Of a stretch of 64,000 bases of DNA, positions 41,513 through 48,816 are shown piece after piece. Positions within the stretch are counted from its first letter, which is position 1. Each line of letters begins with the position of its first letter. Made by a program: the position numbers and the translations under genes. The notes under the pieces were generated by a model that searched no databases, had not been told where the DNA came from, and worked only from the letters and a program-made list of their open reading frames with translations. The DNA comes from Streptomyces triticagri. GTDB taxonomy: Bacteria > Actinomycetota > Actinomycetes > Streptomycetales > Streptomycetaceae. The stretch covers positions 103,751-167,750 of the forward strand of contig NZ_QUAK01000194.1 in NCBI RefSeq assembly GCF_003429565.1. The letters run 5' to 3'.

Positions 41513-41770
41513 ATGACGTCCACCGCCGTACCCGGCCAGCGGGCGGCACAGCGGCCGATGGTGGCCGCCATGCAGTCCAACGCCGCGATCGGCCGCCTCG
41601 CCAACCCGCCCGGGATCCTCGCCAGCGAGATGAGCTGCGAAGTCAACGGCGAATGGTGGCACCTGTACTACCCCGAGGGCCGCAGCCTGCAGCACTGGCG
41701 CCACGAAGCCACCGGCCGCACCTTCGCCGCCTACCCCGGGCCACTGAACACCACCGACGAGGAGGCCTGA
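41513..41770 (+). CDS. Small tail-region protein (85 aa)
   Basis: MTSTAVPGQRAAQRPMVAAMQSNAAIGRLANPPGIL..., with a short beta part NGEWWHLYYPEGRSLQHWRHEATG. ATG after AAGGAGCCACG. It ends 1 nt before the next ATG. Function unknown; likely a tail-tip accessory. Confidence 0.7.
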   Translation: MTSTAVPGQRAAQRPMVAAMQSNAAIGRLANPPGILASEMSCEVNGEWWHLYYPEGRSLQHWRHEATGRTFAAYPGPLNTTDEEA

Positions 41771-41771
41771 C

Positions 41772-43754
41772 ATGCCCAGGTGCGGATGCGGCCAGGGCTG
41801 CTCGTGCAGGGTCCTCGGAATCGACCCGATCTTCGTGGAGGGCAACGGCTCCGCCTCCACCCCGTACATCATCAGCCTGGAGCACAACGGCCAGACCGGC
41901 GCGTGCGCGCTGGTCTCGGCGATCGGGGACCACGCCGGTCCCGGGCTGCGCTACAACCGGCCCTGCGAACTCGCCACCTACGCCTCCGCGGACGCCGGCA
42001 ACCAGGTCGGCTACGGCTCCGACGGCGGCCTGTACGTCCCCGACCCGGACAACGAACTCCCGCCCAGCCTGCGGTGCGTGCGCACCGTGGAATGGCTCGC
42101 CGCCCAGGAGTTCTGGCACGGCGGCTACAACGGCGCCGGCTCCAACATCGCCCCCTACGGCTCGATGTCGGCCATCGAGCACGCCGCCGCCCTGAACCTG
42201 CCCGCCATCCGGATCCGCCCCAAAATCACCGCCGACGGGCGGATGGTCATCATCAACGAGCCGGACCTGACCCGGCCGGCGGACTACAGCCCGCCCGCCC
42301 TCGTCGAGGGCACCGAGCCCAAGGACGTGCCCTCCCAGACCATCCGCGCCATGACCAACCGCGTCGCGAACTGGTACGGCCTCGGCTACGACGACGAACC
42401 CATGCACTTCGTCTCGGACGCCTGGGCCGACTACGGCGACCGCTTCGTGTGGTTCCTGTACCTCGACAACGCCGACGTCGATGCCGGCCAGCACCTCGCC
42501 GTACGTGACGAGATCCTCGCCTGGTGCATGCAGGACCAAGTCGTCGTCTGCACCGGCCAGTCCCGCCGCTCCGCCCTCCAGCCCCTCACCGACGCTGGCA
42601 TCGCCATCGGCGCGTTCGTGAACGCGGCCGCCCTCGAAAGCGGCCTCACCCCGCAGGAAGTCCTGGACGCCGGCTGCACCTGGGCACTCCTCGAACGCGA
42701 CATCGCCCCCGACGCGCTCACCCCCTGGGCCGAGTCCGCACTCAACGCGGTGCAGGTCAACGTCAGTGTGCGCGTGCAGGCCGACGCCGCCCGGGATGCC
42801 GGCATGGCCGGCGTGCTCTCCCTCGACCCGCCCTACACCAGCCGCACCGGATACGTCGGCCGCGACCAGTGGTTCACCCAGTCCATGATGTCCGGCCAGC
42901 TGTCCGCAGCCACCGTGCTGCGCAACCTCTACCGGCGCGAAGCACCCCGCGGCGTCAAACGCCCCTCGGGCGGCTGGATCTTCCCCACCCAGTCGACGAT
43001 CCGCGGCGGCACGGTCCTGTTCGGGTTCGCCGAGAACACCCCCTCCACCGCGTACGGCTGGGACGTCGAGATCGTCTTCCACCAGGACGGCGGCCAGATG
43101 ACCGCCGGATCCGCCGGCCTCGCCTTCGCCACGACCGACGACACCCCGGTATCGGCCTGGGCCCCCAACGCGACCGACGACATGTGGTTCCACGGCACCG
43201 ACGTGCTGCCCGCCCCGAACGGCTACGTCTTCACCTTCACCGCGGCCGGGAACATGACCCTGTACCGGCTCGACAACGGCGCCACCACCCAGCTCGCCAC
43301 CGCGGCCCCGGTCGGCGGCGGGATCGTGCGCTCCGAGGTGTACCCGTTCCGCTGCGAGATCGAAGGCGACACCGTCCGCGCGGTCCGCCTCGACCCCGAA
43401 TCCGGCAACCCGGTCCAGACCGTCGAGGCCACCGACGCCACACACCGCGGCGTGTACGTGCACGGCTACAAGTACATCGGCGACACCGCCCTGGAGTGGG
43501 ACGTCGCCTTCCGCAACCTCACCCCCTCGGCGCCGGCGCAGCGCCTCGACGACGACACCGCCGGCATTCTGGCCGGGCCGCGCATCGACGAACCGGCGGC
43601 GACCGCGGACCCGCTGCCGCCGGACCAGGACGACGGGTGGGAGGACAGCGTGCCGCCTATCCCGCCGGAGGCCGGCCCATCCGACGAGCCGTATCCGCCG
43701 CCGCTGACCGGCCCGGACCCGGAGCACCCGATCAAGCCCACTGGAGGGGTGTAG
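41772..43754 (+). CDS. Tail protein with degenerate GDPD-like domain (660 aa)
   Basis: After a Cys-rich start (PRCGCGQGCSCRVLGID) and a beta domain, residues about 130-380 resemble a glycerophosphodiester phosphodiesterase barrel (IAPYGSMSAIEHAAALNLPAIRIRPKITADGRMVIINEPDLTRP...FVWFLYLDNADVD...VVVCTGQS). The catalytic HRG His, the acidic pair after 'IE.D' and the HD His of true GDPDs appear replaced (P-Y, R-I-R, N-E). The C-terminal 250 residues are beta-rich (RGGTVLFGFAENTPSTAYGWDVEIVF) with a Pro-rich end. It may bind teichoic-acid-like glycerol phosphate on the host without cutting it. Confidence 0.7.
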   Translation: MPRCGCGQGCSCRVLGIDPIFVEGNGSASTPYIISLEHNGQTGACALVSAIGDHAGPGLRYNRPCELATYASADAGNQVGYGSDGGLYVPDPDNELPPSLRCVRTVEWLAAQEFWHGGYNGAGSNIAPYGSMSAIEHAAALNLPAIRIRPKITADGRMVIINEPDLTRPADYSPPALVEGTEPKDVPSQTIRAMTNRVANWYGLGYDDEPMHFVSDAWADYGDRFVWFLYLDNADVDAGQHLAVRDEILAWCMQDQVVVCTGQSRRSALQPLTDAGIAIGAFVNAAALESGLTPQEVLDAGCTWALLERDIAPDALTPWAESALNAVQVNVSVRVQADAARDAGMAGVLSLDPPYTSRTGYVGRDQWFTQSMMSGQLSAATVLRNLYRREAPRGVKRPSGGWIFPTQSTIRGGTVLFGFAENTPSTAYGWDVEIVFHQDGGQMTAGSAGLAFATTDDTPVSAWAPNATDDMWFHGTDVLPAPNGYVFTFTAAGNMTLYRLDNGATTQLATAAPVGGGIVRSEVYPFRCEIEGDTVRAVRLDPESGNPVQTVEATDATHRGVYVHGYKYIGDTALEWDVAFRNLTPSAPAQRLDDDTAGILAGPRIDEPAATADPLPPDQDDGWEDSVPPIPPEAGPSDEPYPPPLTGPDPEHPIKPTGGV

Positions 43755-43756
43755 CT

Positions 43757-44194
43757 ATGTACGGTGGCTGGGCTTTTTGCTCGTACTCCGGATCGTGGAC
43801 CGTCAACACCAGTACCGGCATGCAGGCGTTCCCGATCCGCCGGGCGGCGGGCACGTACGACATGCAGGAGTTCTGGAACCCCGACATCCGAGGCATCGCC
43901 CCGTCTGTGGCGGGCTGGTACCGGGTGTCGTGGAACTTCACCGTCGAGCAGGCGGACGCCGCGACGAACCATCAGTTCAGTGTGCAGATCCTGCCGCAGT
44001 ACACGACGAACGCCTTCGGCGCGACCACGACGTACTACGGCAACGGCACCAACTACCTGCATTCCGGGGTGCACACGGTGCGGGTCGAAGACCTCGCCGA
44101 GGAAGGCGTCATCCACCCGGCCGTGGACGGCTTCTCCGAGCCGTTCAAGGTGCGGGCGGCGCAGATGCTCGTCGAGTACGTCAGCGGCCTGTGA
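43757..44194 (+). CDS. Tail fibre/decoration-like protein (145 aa)
   Basis: Beta-rich protein with Tyr/Thr-rich strands (YGGWAFCSYSGSWTVNTSTGMQ, GWYRVSWNFTVEQADAATNHQFSVQ). Such C1q/jelly-roll-like modules are common at fibre tips. ATG with GGAGGGG upstream; its stop overlaps the next ATG (TGATG). Confidence 0.65.
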   Translation: MYGGWAFCSYSGSWTVNTSTGMQAFPIRRAAGTYDMQEFWNPDIRGIAPSVAGWYRVSWNFTVEQADAATNHQFSVQILPQYTTNAFGATTTYYGNGTNYLHSGVHTVRVEDLAEEGVIHPAVDGFSEPFKVRAAQMLVEYVSGL

Positions 44195-45204
44195 TGACCA
44201 CCCCACCGCCCGAACACGATGCCGTGGCCGATGCGGCGTGGCCGCGCAAGGGCTGCACCACGCCGCACACGCCGTGGCTGCTGTCCCGCTCCACCGTCCG
44301 CCTCTCGGAGGTGCAGCCCGAGTACACGACGGTCATGCAGTCGTGGAACTGGGACAACAAGACCGCCGACCTGTACACGGTGCAGATCGTCCAAGGCGGC
44401 GTCCTCATCCCCGGCGAGTCCGGCGCCGGCCCGTCGCACGATCAGCGCACGGCCGCTGGTGACCTGTGCTTCACCCAGCTGTGCGGGCACGGCCACAAGC
44501 TGGCGACGATGTGGTTTCGCGGGTCGGGGCACGGCAACCAGATCGGCGTCGAGAACGATCCCGAGGACGGGTCGGTGTGGATCTGGACCGGCTCCAACGC
44601 CGAGGCCCAGGAGCCGGGTTCGGGCATCAACGCCCACTCCCGTTCCCTGGCCCGTATCCGGTTCACGGGCAACAAGGTCGTCACGAACGCCGGGATCACG
44701 CACTACAACCCCACCGGCCAGATGGAACACGGGGTATCGGTGAACGTCGACCCCACCCCCGAAGCCGAGCGCCTGGTCGTCGTCCACGGCGAAAACAACG
44801 AGTTCACCGCCACTCTCTACGACCTCGCCAAGGCCCGGAACAACCAGTGGGAGCCCCTGCACCAGCTCACCTATGAAACCGGGCAGCCGCCGCCCGAGGG
44901 CCCGTCCGTCATGCAGGGCATGGCCAGCCTCGGCGGATACTTCTACCTGCAGCACGGCCGTCCCGACGGCACCATGATTTGGATCGCCCGCTACTCCTGG
45001 ACGACCGGGGTCATGCTGCAGAACACGCCGATGGGCCTGTCCGGGGTCGAGCCGCACCGCGAACCCGAAGGCCTCGCCGTCCAGTTGCCCAAGTTCCCCG
45101 ACGGGCCACCCGTACTGTGGCACGGCCTCGCCACCGGCCCCGCCGGGAGCCGGAAGGCCGCGTTCGCGAGCATGGGCAAAGTCTGCGACTGCGCCTGCAC
45201 GTAG
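44194..45204 (+). CDS. P68-RBP/TagC-like beta-propeller (candidate receptor-binding protein)
   Basis: 336 aa. VMQSWNWDNKTADLYTVQIVQGG, GDLCFTQLCGHGHKLATMWFRGSGHGNQIGVE and SVWIWTGSNAE match the beta-propeller family found in the receptor-binding protein of phage P68 and in Streptomyces 'teichoic acid biosynthesis protein C'. Located at the very end of the tail operon, the expected place for the receptor-binding protein. It probably recognises wall teichoic acid or other polymers on the actinobacterial surface. Confidence 0.75.
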   Translation: MTTPPPEHDAVADAAWPRKGCTTPHTPWLLSRSTVRLSEVQPEYTTVMQSWNWDNKTADLYTVQIVQGGVLIPGESGAGPSHDQRTAAGDLCFTQLCGHGHKLATMWFRGSGHGNQIGVENDPEDGSVWIWTGSNAEAQEPGSGINAHSRSLARIRFTGNKVVTNAGITHYNPTGQMEHGVSVNVDPTPEAERLVVVHGENNEFTATLYDLAKARNNQWEPLHQLTYETGQPPPEGPSVMQGMASLGGYFYLQHGRPDGTMIWIARYSWTTGVMLQNTPMGLSGVEPHREPEGLAVQLPKFPDGPPVLWHGLATGPAGSRKAAFASMGKVCDCACT

Positions 45205-45392
45205 AACCCGAACCCGACGTCGTTCCGCCGGCCCCGGGGCGGCGGCAACTCCTCAAGGCCACGGCCGGTGCGGCGGCCGTGGCCGTCGCGGCGCGCCTCG
45301 GCCTCCTCGACGCCTGCACCTGCGGTGAGGTGTCGTGCCTGGCAGACCTGATCGCACCGCAGCGGTGCGAGGCCTGCCGGGAGCATGGGTGA
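45183..45392 (+). CDS. Uncertain short ORF with Tat-like/hydrophobic segment
   Basis: A frame open to 45392 encodes ...PAPGRRQLLKATAGAAAVAVAARLGLLDACTCGEVSCLADLI. RRQLLKATAGAAAVAVA looks like a twin-arginine export or anchor signal. No ATG, GTG or TTG start is seen nearby; only CTG at 45183, or a ribosomal frameshift from the upstream RBP gene, would express it. It ends exactly at a terminator. Possibly a small holin- or lipoprotein-like gene, or a decayed one. Confidence 0.35.
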   Translation: MRLRLHVEPEPDVVPPAPGRRQLLKATAGAAAVAVAARLGLLDACTCGEVSCLADLIAPQRCEACREHG

Positions 45393-45420
45393 GCCCCCGA
45401 CCCAGGAGGGAATCGGGGGC
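45393..45420 (+). terminator. terminator closing the late operon
   Basis: GCCCCCGA and TCGGGGGC form an 8-bp perfect stem with a 12-nt loop directly after the stop at 45392. Everything right of it is outside the structural operon. Confidence 0.7.
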
Positions 45421-45459
45421 TTGCACCGAAGCGACCCGTCAGAGCAGTAACCGGTCGGG

Positions 45460-45705
45460 TCAGTAGGACAGGGTTCCGTCGCCGATGATGCACTTCCCGT
45501 TCGGCGCCGCGTCGCTGAGGATGTTCAGCGGCCCGTTCCAGTGCCACTGGGCGATCGGGACACAGAGCTTGTCCATGTCGACAATGTCGCCGTTGACGAG
45601 CGTGGTGTTGCCGTCGCCGTGCGCCGAGGCGGTGCCGGCGCCGAGTCCGGCCATGGCGACCGCACCAGCGGCGACCGCACTGGCCGCAAGGAGCTTCTTG
45701 CGCAT
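45460..45705 (-). CDS. Small secreted protein on the opposite strand (lysogenic moron)
   Basis: 81 aa with a clear signal peptide: MRKKLLAASAVAAGAVAMAGLGAGTASA, cut after ASA, then a ~53-residue mature part HGDGNTTLVNGDIVDMDKLCVPIAQWHWNG...ILSDAAPNGKC with two cysteines. The ATG at 45705 has TTGGAGGAATCCCTC upstream, an ideal Shine-Dalgarno. It faces the late operon and must be transcribed from its own promoter, as expected for a gene expressed in the lysogen. Its style (small, secreted, two Cys) recalls Streptomyces surface proteins, but no family is recognised. Confidence 0.75.
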   Translation of the reverse strand: MRKKLLAASAVAAGAVAMAGLGAGTASAHGDGNTTLVNGDIVDMDKLCVPIAQWHWNGPLNILSDAAPNGKCIIGDGTLSY

Positions 45706-45879
45706 GAGGGATTCCTCCAATTCGTCGGGCACTGAATAACGAGTGCACTGGTGCACGGGTGTCGCCGCCGTGCGGGTGGCCGAGTTCGATCGGTCGTGCC
45801 CCAACTCCCTTGACGGTGTTCGCCCGTGAGGTGAACGCTCGTGCAAGGTCATGCAATCGGCTCGACCAAGGAGGCAGCG
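45706..45879. promoter_or_regulatory. divergent control region with GTGCAC / TGCAA half-sites
   Basis: Between the leftward secreted-protein gene and the rightward three-gene cassette. It holds AGTGCACTGGTGCAC (45742-45756) and GTGCAAGGTCATGCAATC (45841-45858). The 9-mer CATGCAATC recurs at 47524-47532 just after the cassette. These TGCA-centred sites are candidates for binding by the cassette's XRE regulator. Confidence 0.4.
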
Positions 45880-46140
45880 GTGCCATTACGGTTCATCGGG
45901 ATTGATCCAAAGACCGGACAGCAGGGTTCGCCCACGGTGTGGGTCGACGAAACGAACGCAGAGCTCGTCTTCCAGGGCTGGAAACCCAGCGCGGAGCTGG
46001 AGGCCGAGTGCGCGGCCACGGAAGTTCCCGGCCACGCCGTGGGGATTCCTCCGCACGAGGCCGTCATCCGCGTACCGGCACGCATGGTGCCGCTGATCCG
46101 AGAGGCATGCGATGCCGCAGAACGATCCACCCGGCTTTGA
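45880..46140 (+). CDS. Small conserved partner protein of the DUF6879/XRE cassette (86 aa)
   Basis: VPLRFIGIDPKTGQQGSPTVWVDETNAELVFQGWKPSAELE..., a small acidic beta-alpha protein. Short genes of this kind precede DUF6879 genes in Streptomyces genomes. GTG 45880 has GGAGGCAGC upstream; the longer GTG at 45841 lies in the operator-like site and is less likely. It overlaps the next gene by 29 nt. Confidence 0.7.
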   Translation: MPLRFIGIDPKTGQQGSPTVWVDETNAELVFQGWKPSAELEAECAATEVPGHAVGIPPHEAVIRVPARMVPLIREACDAAERSTRL

Positions 46141-46645
46141 GGAACTCCTCGCCGCTGCCCAGCACTCCGCCTGCCACCTGGAGATGCGTGACGTCTACGG
46201 CGTAGGTGACGAACAAGCCGACTTCGAGCACTTCCTGCGCACCGGAGAGCGCGACACCGACCCCGCCTCCGAATACTGGACGCCGTGGGTCGACCTCATC
46301 GGCACCACGACCGCCCGCGGCGTCTCAGTACGCCGCGCTCGCATCGTGTCCGAACCCGTCACGCCGTACATCCGCTACGAGCACGCCGGAACGGGCGTCA
46401 ACGTGCAGGCCGGTGAGGACGTGCGATGGCTGCCCCGGCGGCAGGCATCCGACCTCGCACTGCCCGGCAACGACCTGTGGCTCTTCGACCGCACCGCAGT
46501 GCTCTTCAACCACTTCGCCGGAGACGGCAACTGGAGCGAGCCGAAGTGGGAGGTCCGCACCGAGCCGTACGTGGTCGATCTCGCCGCGAGTGCCTTCGAG
46601 GCCGTGTGGGATCGCGGCATCCCCCACGAGAAGTACACCGTCTGA
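46112..46645 (+). CDS. DUF6879 family protein
   Basis: 177 aa. FEELLAAAQHSACHLEMRDVY, VRRARIVSEPVTPYIRYEHAG, NVQAGEDVRWLPRRQASDLALPGNDLWLFD are the family's conserved blocks. In Streptomyces these proteins are usually encoded beside an XRE-DUF5753 regulator, as here, and the pair has been likened to WhiJ-type regulators and to toxin-antitoxin-like units. The biochemical role is not established. Overlaps the upstream gene and is followed 26 nt later by the regulator. Confidence 0.8.
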   Translation: MPQNDPPGFEELLAAAQHSACHLEMRDVYGVGDEQADFEHFLRTGERDTDPASEYWTPWVDLIGTTTARGVSVRRARIVSEPVTPYIRYEHAGTGVNVQAGEDVRWLPRRQASDLALPGNDLWLFDRTAVLFNHFAGDGNWSEPKWEVRTEPYVVDLAASAFEAVWDRGIPHEKYTV

Positions 46646-46671
46646 CCCGCGCCGACCGAAGAGCCAGCACA

Positions 46672-47519
46672 TGAGCGCCTCCCCGTCCTCCGCAGCCCAG
46701 GCCGCCCGTGAACGCCTCGCAGCACGCCTGCAAGTCCTGCGCGTGGACGCCGGGCTCAGTGGCCAGGAGCTGGCTCTTCGGTGCGGATGGAGCGCCTCGA
46801 AACGCTCCCGCATCGAGAATGCCCGCACCCCGCCGTCCGACGCCGACGTCCGCGACTGGTGCGCCGCCTGCGACGCCAACGACCAGGCCCCCGACCTCAT
46901 CGCCGCGAACCAGCAGGCCGACGAGATGTACGTGCACTGGAAGAAACTCCACCGGCACGGCATGCGCCGCGCCCAGAGCGATGTCCTCCCGCTGTACGTG
47001 CAGACCCGCCACTTCCGGATCTACTGCTCGAACGTGGTGCCCGGCATCCTGCAGACCGAGGCCTACGCCACCGCGCTGCTCGGCACCATCGCCCGCTTCC
47101 AGCAGACCCCCGATGACGCCCCCGCAGCGGCCGCTTCGCGCCTGGAGCGTTCCGACCTGCTGCACGAAGGCAACCACACCTTCGCGTTCCTCCTCGAAGA
47201 GACCGTGCTGCGCTACCGCATCGGTGACACTGCGACCATGAGCGCCCAACTCGGCTACCTGCTGGCCGTGATGCCGCTGCACAACGTCAGCCTGGGCATC
47301 ATCCCGTTCTCGGCCGAGCGCACCATGTGGCCACTGGAGGCGTTCTACCTCTTCGACGACCACCGCGTGTCGTCCGAGCTGCTGACGGCAGCAGTCAACG
47401 TGACTGCTCCAAGCGAGATCCAGACCTACGCCGAGGCCTTTGCCGCCATGAGCCGGCAAGCCGTATACGGCTCCCACGCACGCGCCCTGATCACCGAGGC
47501 GATTACGTCCCTCGGGTAG
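46672..47519 (+). CDS. XRE-family regulator with DUF5753 (WhiJ-like)
   Basis: 282 aa. N-terminal helix-turn-helix at about 15-65 (RLQVLRVDAGLSGQELALRCGWSASKRSRIENARTPPSDADV), then a DUF5753 domain (about 95-270) with VPGILQTEAYATALL, FLLEETVLRYRIG, MPLHNVSLGIIPF and the usual C-terminal end. ATG with GAGCCAGCAC before it. Probably controls its own cassette and perhaps its neighbours; in a lysogen it could be a fitness or defence module. Not a classic phage repressor. Confidence 0.88.
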
Positions 47520-47523
47520 TTCA

Positions 47524-47563
47524 CATGCAATCTGGTGCAACAACGTAGAGGCTGAAATACCGT
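47524..47563 (+). promoter_or_regulatory. promoter-like region before the DUF6415-like gene
   Basis: GTGCAA (47535) and TACCGT (47558) are 17 nt apart, as -35 and -10 boxes would be. The -35 overlaps the repeated CATGCAATC site (47524-47532), so the XRE regulator may control this promoter. Weak sequence evidence only. Confidence 0.35.
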
Positions 47564-47582
47564 CCCTGGCACCGTCATTGAC

Positions 47583-47930
47583 ATGACGACAGCAGAGCAG
47601 GACCCCGTGGCCCGCGACACGACAGACCTGCCGGTCGATGCCGCCGCCATCGGTCTGACCTGCGACTACGCCCTGTCCCCGCACTACTCGATCCCGCCTC
47701 GGCAGGAAGTCGACGACCTCACCGACCAACTGCGGCACCACCTGAGGCGCCTCCTACACCTACACACCACCGGCTCCGGGCAGCCCACCGACATGAAAGT
47801 GCGCTACGCCGTGCACGACGCCCACATGCTGCTGACAGCGGACCGCGTCGAGCGGCCCGTGGCCGGCTACATTCGCATGCGCGCTCTGGCGCGCGTCTGC
47901 CGCGTCCTCGCCTCTGCGAGCCCCCGGTGA
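47583..47930 (+). CDS. DUF6415-like protein (115 aa)
   Basis: The helical core EVDDLTDQLRHHLRRLLHLHTTGSG...YAVHDAHMLLTADRVERPVAGYIRMRALARVCRVLASA resembles DUF6415, a small Streptomyces family often beside regulatory cassettes. ATG start; no strong Shine-Dalgarno. Its stop overlaps the next GTG. Function unknown. Confidence 0.65.
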   Translation: MTTAEQDPVARDTTDLPVDAAAIGLTCDYALSPHYSIPPRQEVDDLTDQLRHHLRRLLHLHTTGSGQPTDMKVRYAVHDAHMLLTADRVERPVAGYIRMRALARVCRVLASASPR

Positions 47931-48097
47931 GCATCGCGGGGGACTGGCTCCCCGACTCCGAGATGGAACGCTGCACCGCATGCCGGCAGCCACTGACCGG
48001 TATCCCTCAGCCCCGCTCTCAGCCGCGCATGGTGTGCCGCAACCGCCGCTGCTCCAAGTTCCAGCACCTGACCGACGACGACGGGCACCAGCGATGA
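47927..48097 (+). CDS. Tiny zinc-ribbon protein (56 aa)
   Basis: Encodes MSIAGDWLPDSEMERCTACRQPLTG... and MVCRNRRCSKFQHLTDDDG: two Cys pairs (CTAC, CRNRRC) make a compact zinc ribbon. GTG 47927 forms a GTGA overlap with the upstream gene and ATGA overlap with the downstream one. Function unknown. Confidence 0.65.
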   Translation: MSIAGDWLPDSEMERCTACRQPLTGIPQPRSQPRMVCRNRRCSKFQHLTDDDGHQR

Positions 48098-48198
48098 ACC
48101 GACATCGGCGCCGCATGCTCGTCGACCACGCGATCACCGCCACCGTGGGCGGTATGGCCGCGTTCGCGTTTGCGCTCGCCCTGTGGCGCGTGCTGTAA
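48094..48198 (+). CDS. 34-aa single-pass membrane peptide
   Basis: A basic start MNRHRRRMLVDHA is followed by a hydrophobic helix ITATVGGMAAFAFALALW. ATGA overlap with the zinc-ribbon gene argues that it is expressed. Such peptides in phages can be holin-like or regulators of membrane enzymes; nothing more can be said. Confidence 0.5.
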   Translation: MNRHRRRMLVDHAITATVGGMAAFAFALALWRVL

Positions 48199-48271
48199 CC
48201 CCCCAAAGCCCCGGCGCCCTCTCGACGGTCCCGTCCCGAAAACGCCCCTTCGGGAGGGCGCAGGCCACCAC

Positions 48272-48323
48272 CTCCGCCCGGCCCGTGACGGCGCCGGTCC
48301 CCCCGGCCGGGGGCCGGGCGGAG
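48272..48323 (+). terminator. stem-loop between the membrane peptide and the next gene
   Basis: CTCCGCCCGGCCC and GGGCCGGGCGGAG form a perfect 13-bp stem around a 26-nt GC-rich loop. A smaller hairpin CGCCC...GGGCG precedes it at about 48243. It may be a terminator or a leader structure. Confidence 0.5.
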
Positions 48324-48353
48324 CCCTGTCCCATTCCAGTGAAAGGACACACC

Positions 48354-48797
48354 GTGACCACTGTCGACCGCACACTCACCACCGGCCGCGCGCTCGTCGA
48401 TGACGACCTCTTCGACAGCCTCGCGCAGTTCGTCACCGTCCACGACGACCAGTCCCGCGCCCGCGCCGAGGACATCGCCGACCAGGCGCTGGCGTTCCTC
48501 GTCACCGCCGCGACCGCGACCGTGCCCATGGTGCCGTCCGACGACGTCGACCTCGGCCTGCACGCCCTGATCCTCCACACCAAGGAGTACGCCGAGCTGT
48601 GCGAGCAGCACGCCGGACGGTTCCTGCACCACAACCCCAAGCCCGGAGGCGGCGGCCGTGACCCGGAGATGGTGGCCGCATCCGCCCGCGCGATGAAGGC
48701 GGCCGGATTCCGCGTTCACGACGACCTGTGGACCCACAACGGCGAAAATCTCGCCCAGTGCGATTCCGACTGCGGCCGCCCCTACGGCACCGCCTGA
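48354..48797 (+). CDS. Glycine-rich-domain-type protein (147 aa)
   Basis: EDIADQALAFLVTAATATVPMVPSDDVDLGLHALILHTKEYAELCEQHAGRFLHHNP matches proteins annotated as 'glycine-rich domain-containing' in Streptomyces, where a W/LHAFILHT..Y..FC...GRF(I/L)HH core is conserved. GTG after GTGAAAGGACACACC. It is followed 19 nt later by the kinase-like gene, so the two form a unit; related Streptomyces loci pair such proteins with kinases. Confidence 0.6.
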   Translation: MTTVDRTLTTGRALVDDDLFDSLAQFVTVHDDQSRARAEDIADQALAFLVTAATATVPMVPSDDVDLGLHALILHTKEYAELCEQHAGRFLHHNPKPGGGGRDPEMVAASARAMKAAGFRVHDDLWTHNGENLAQCDSDCGRPYGTA

Positions 48798-48816
48798 CCT
48801 GAGGACGGGATCCCTC

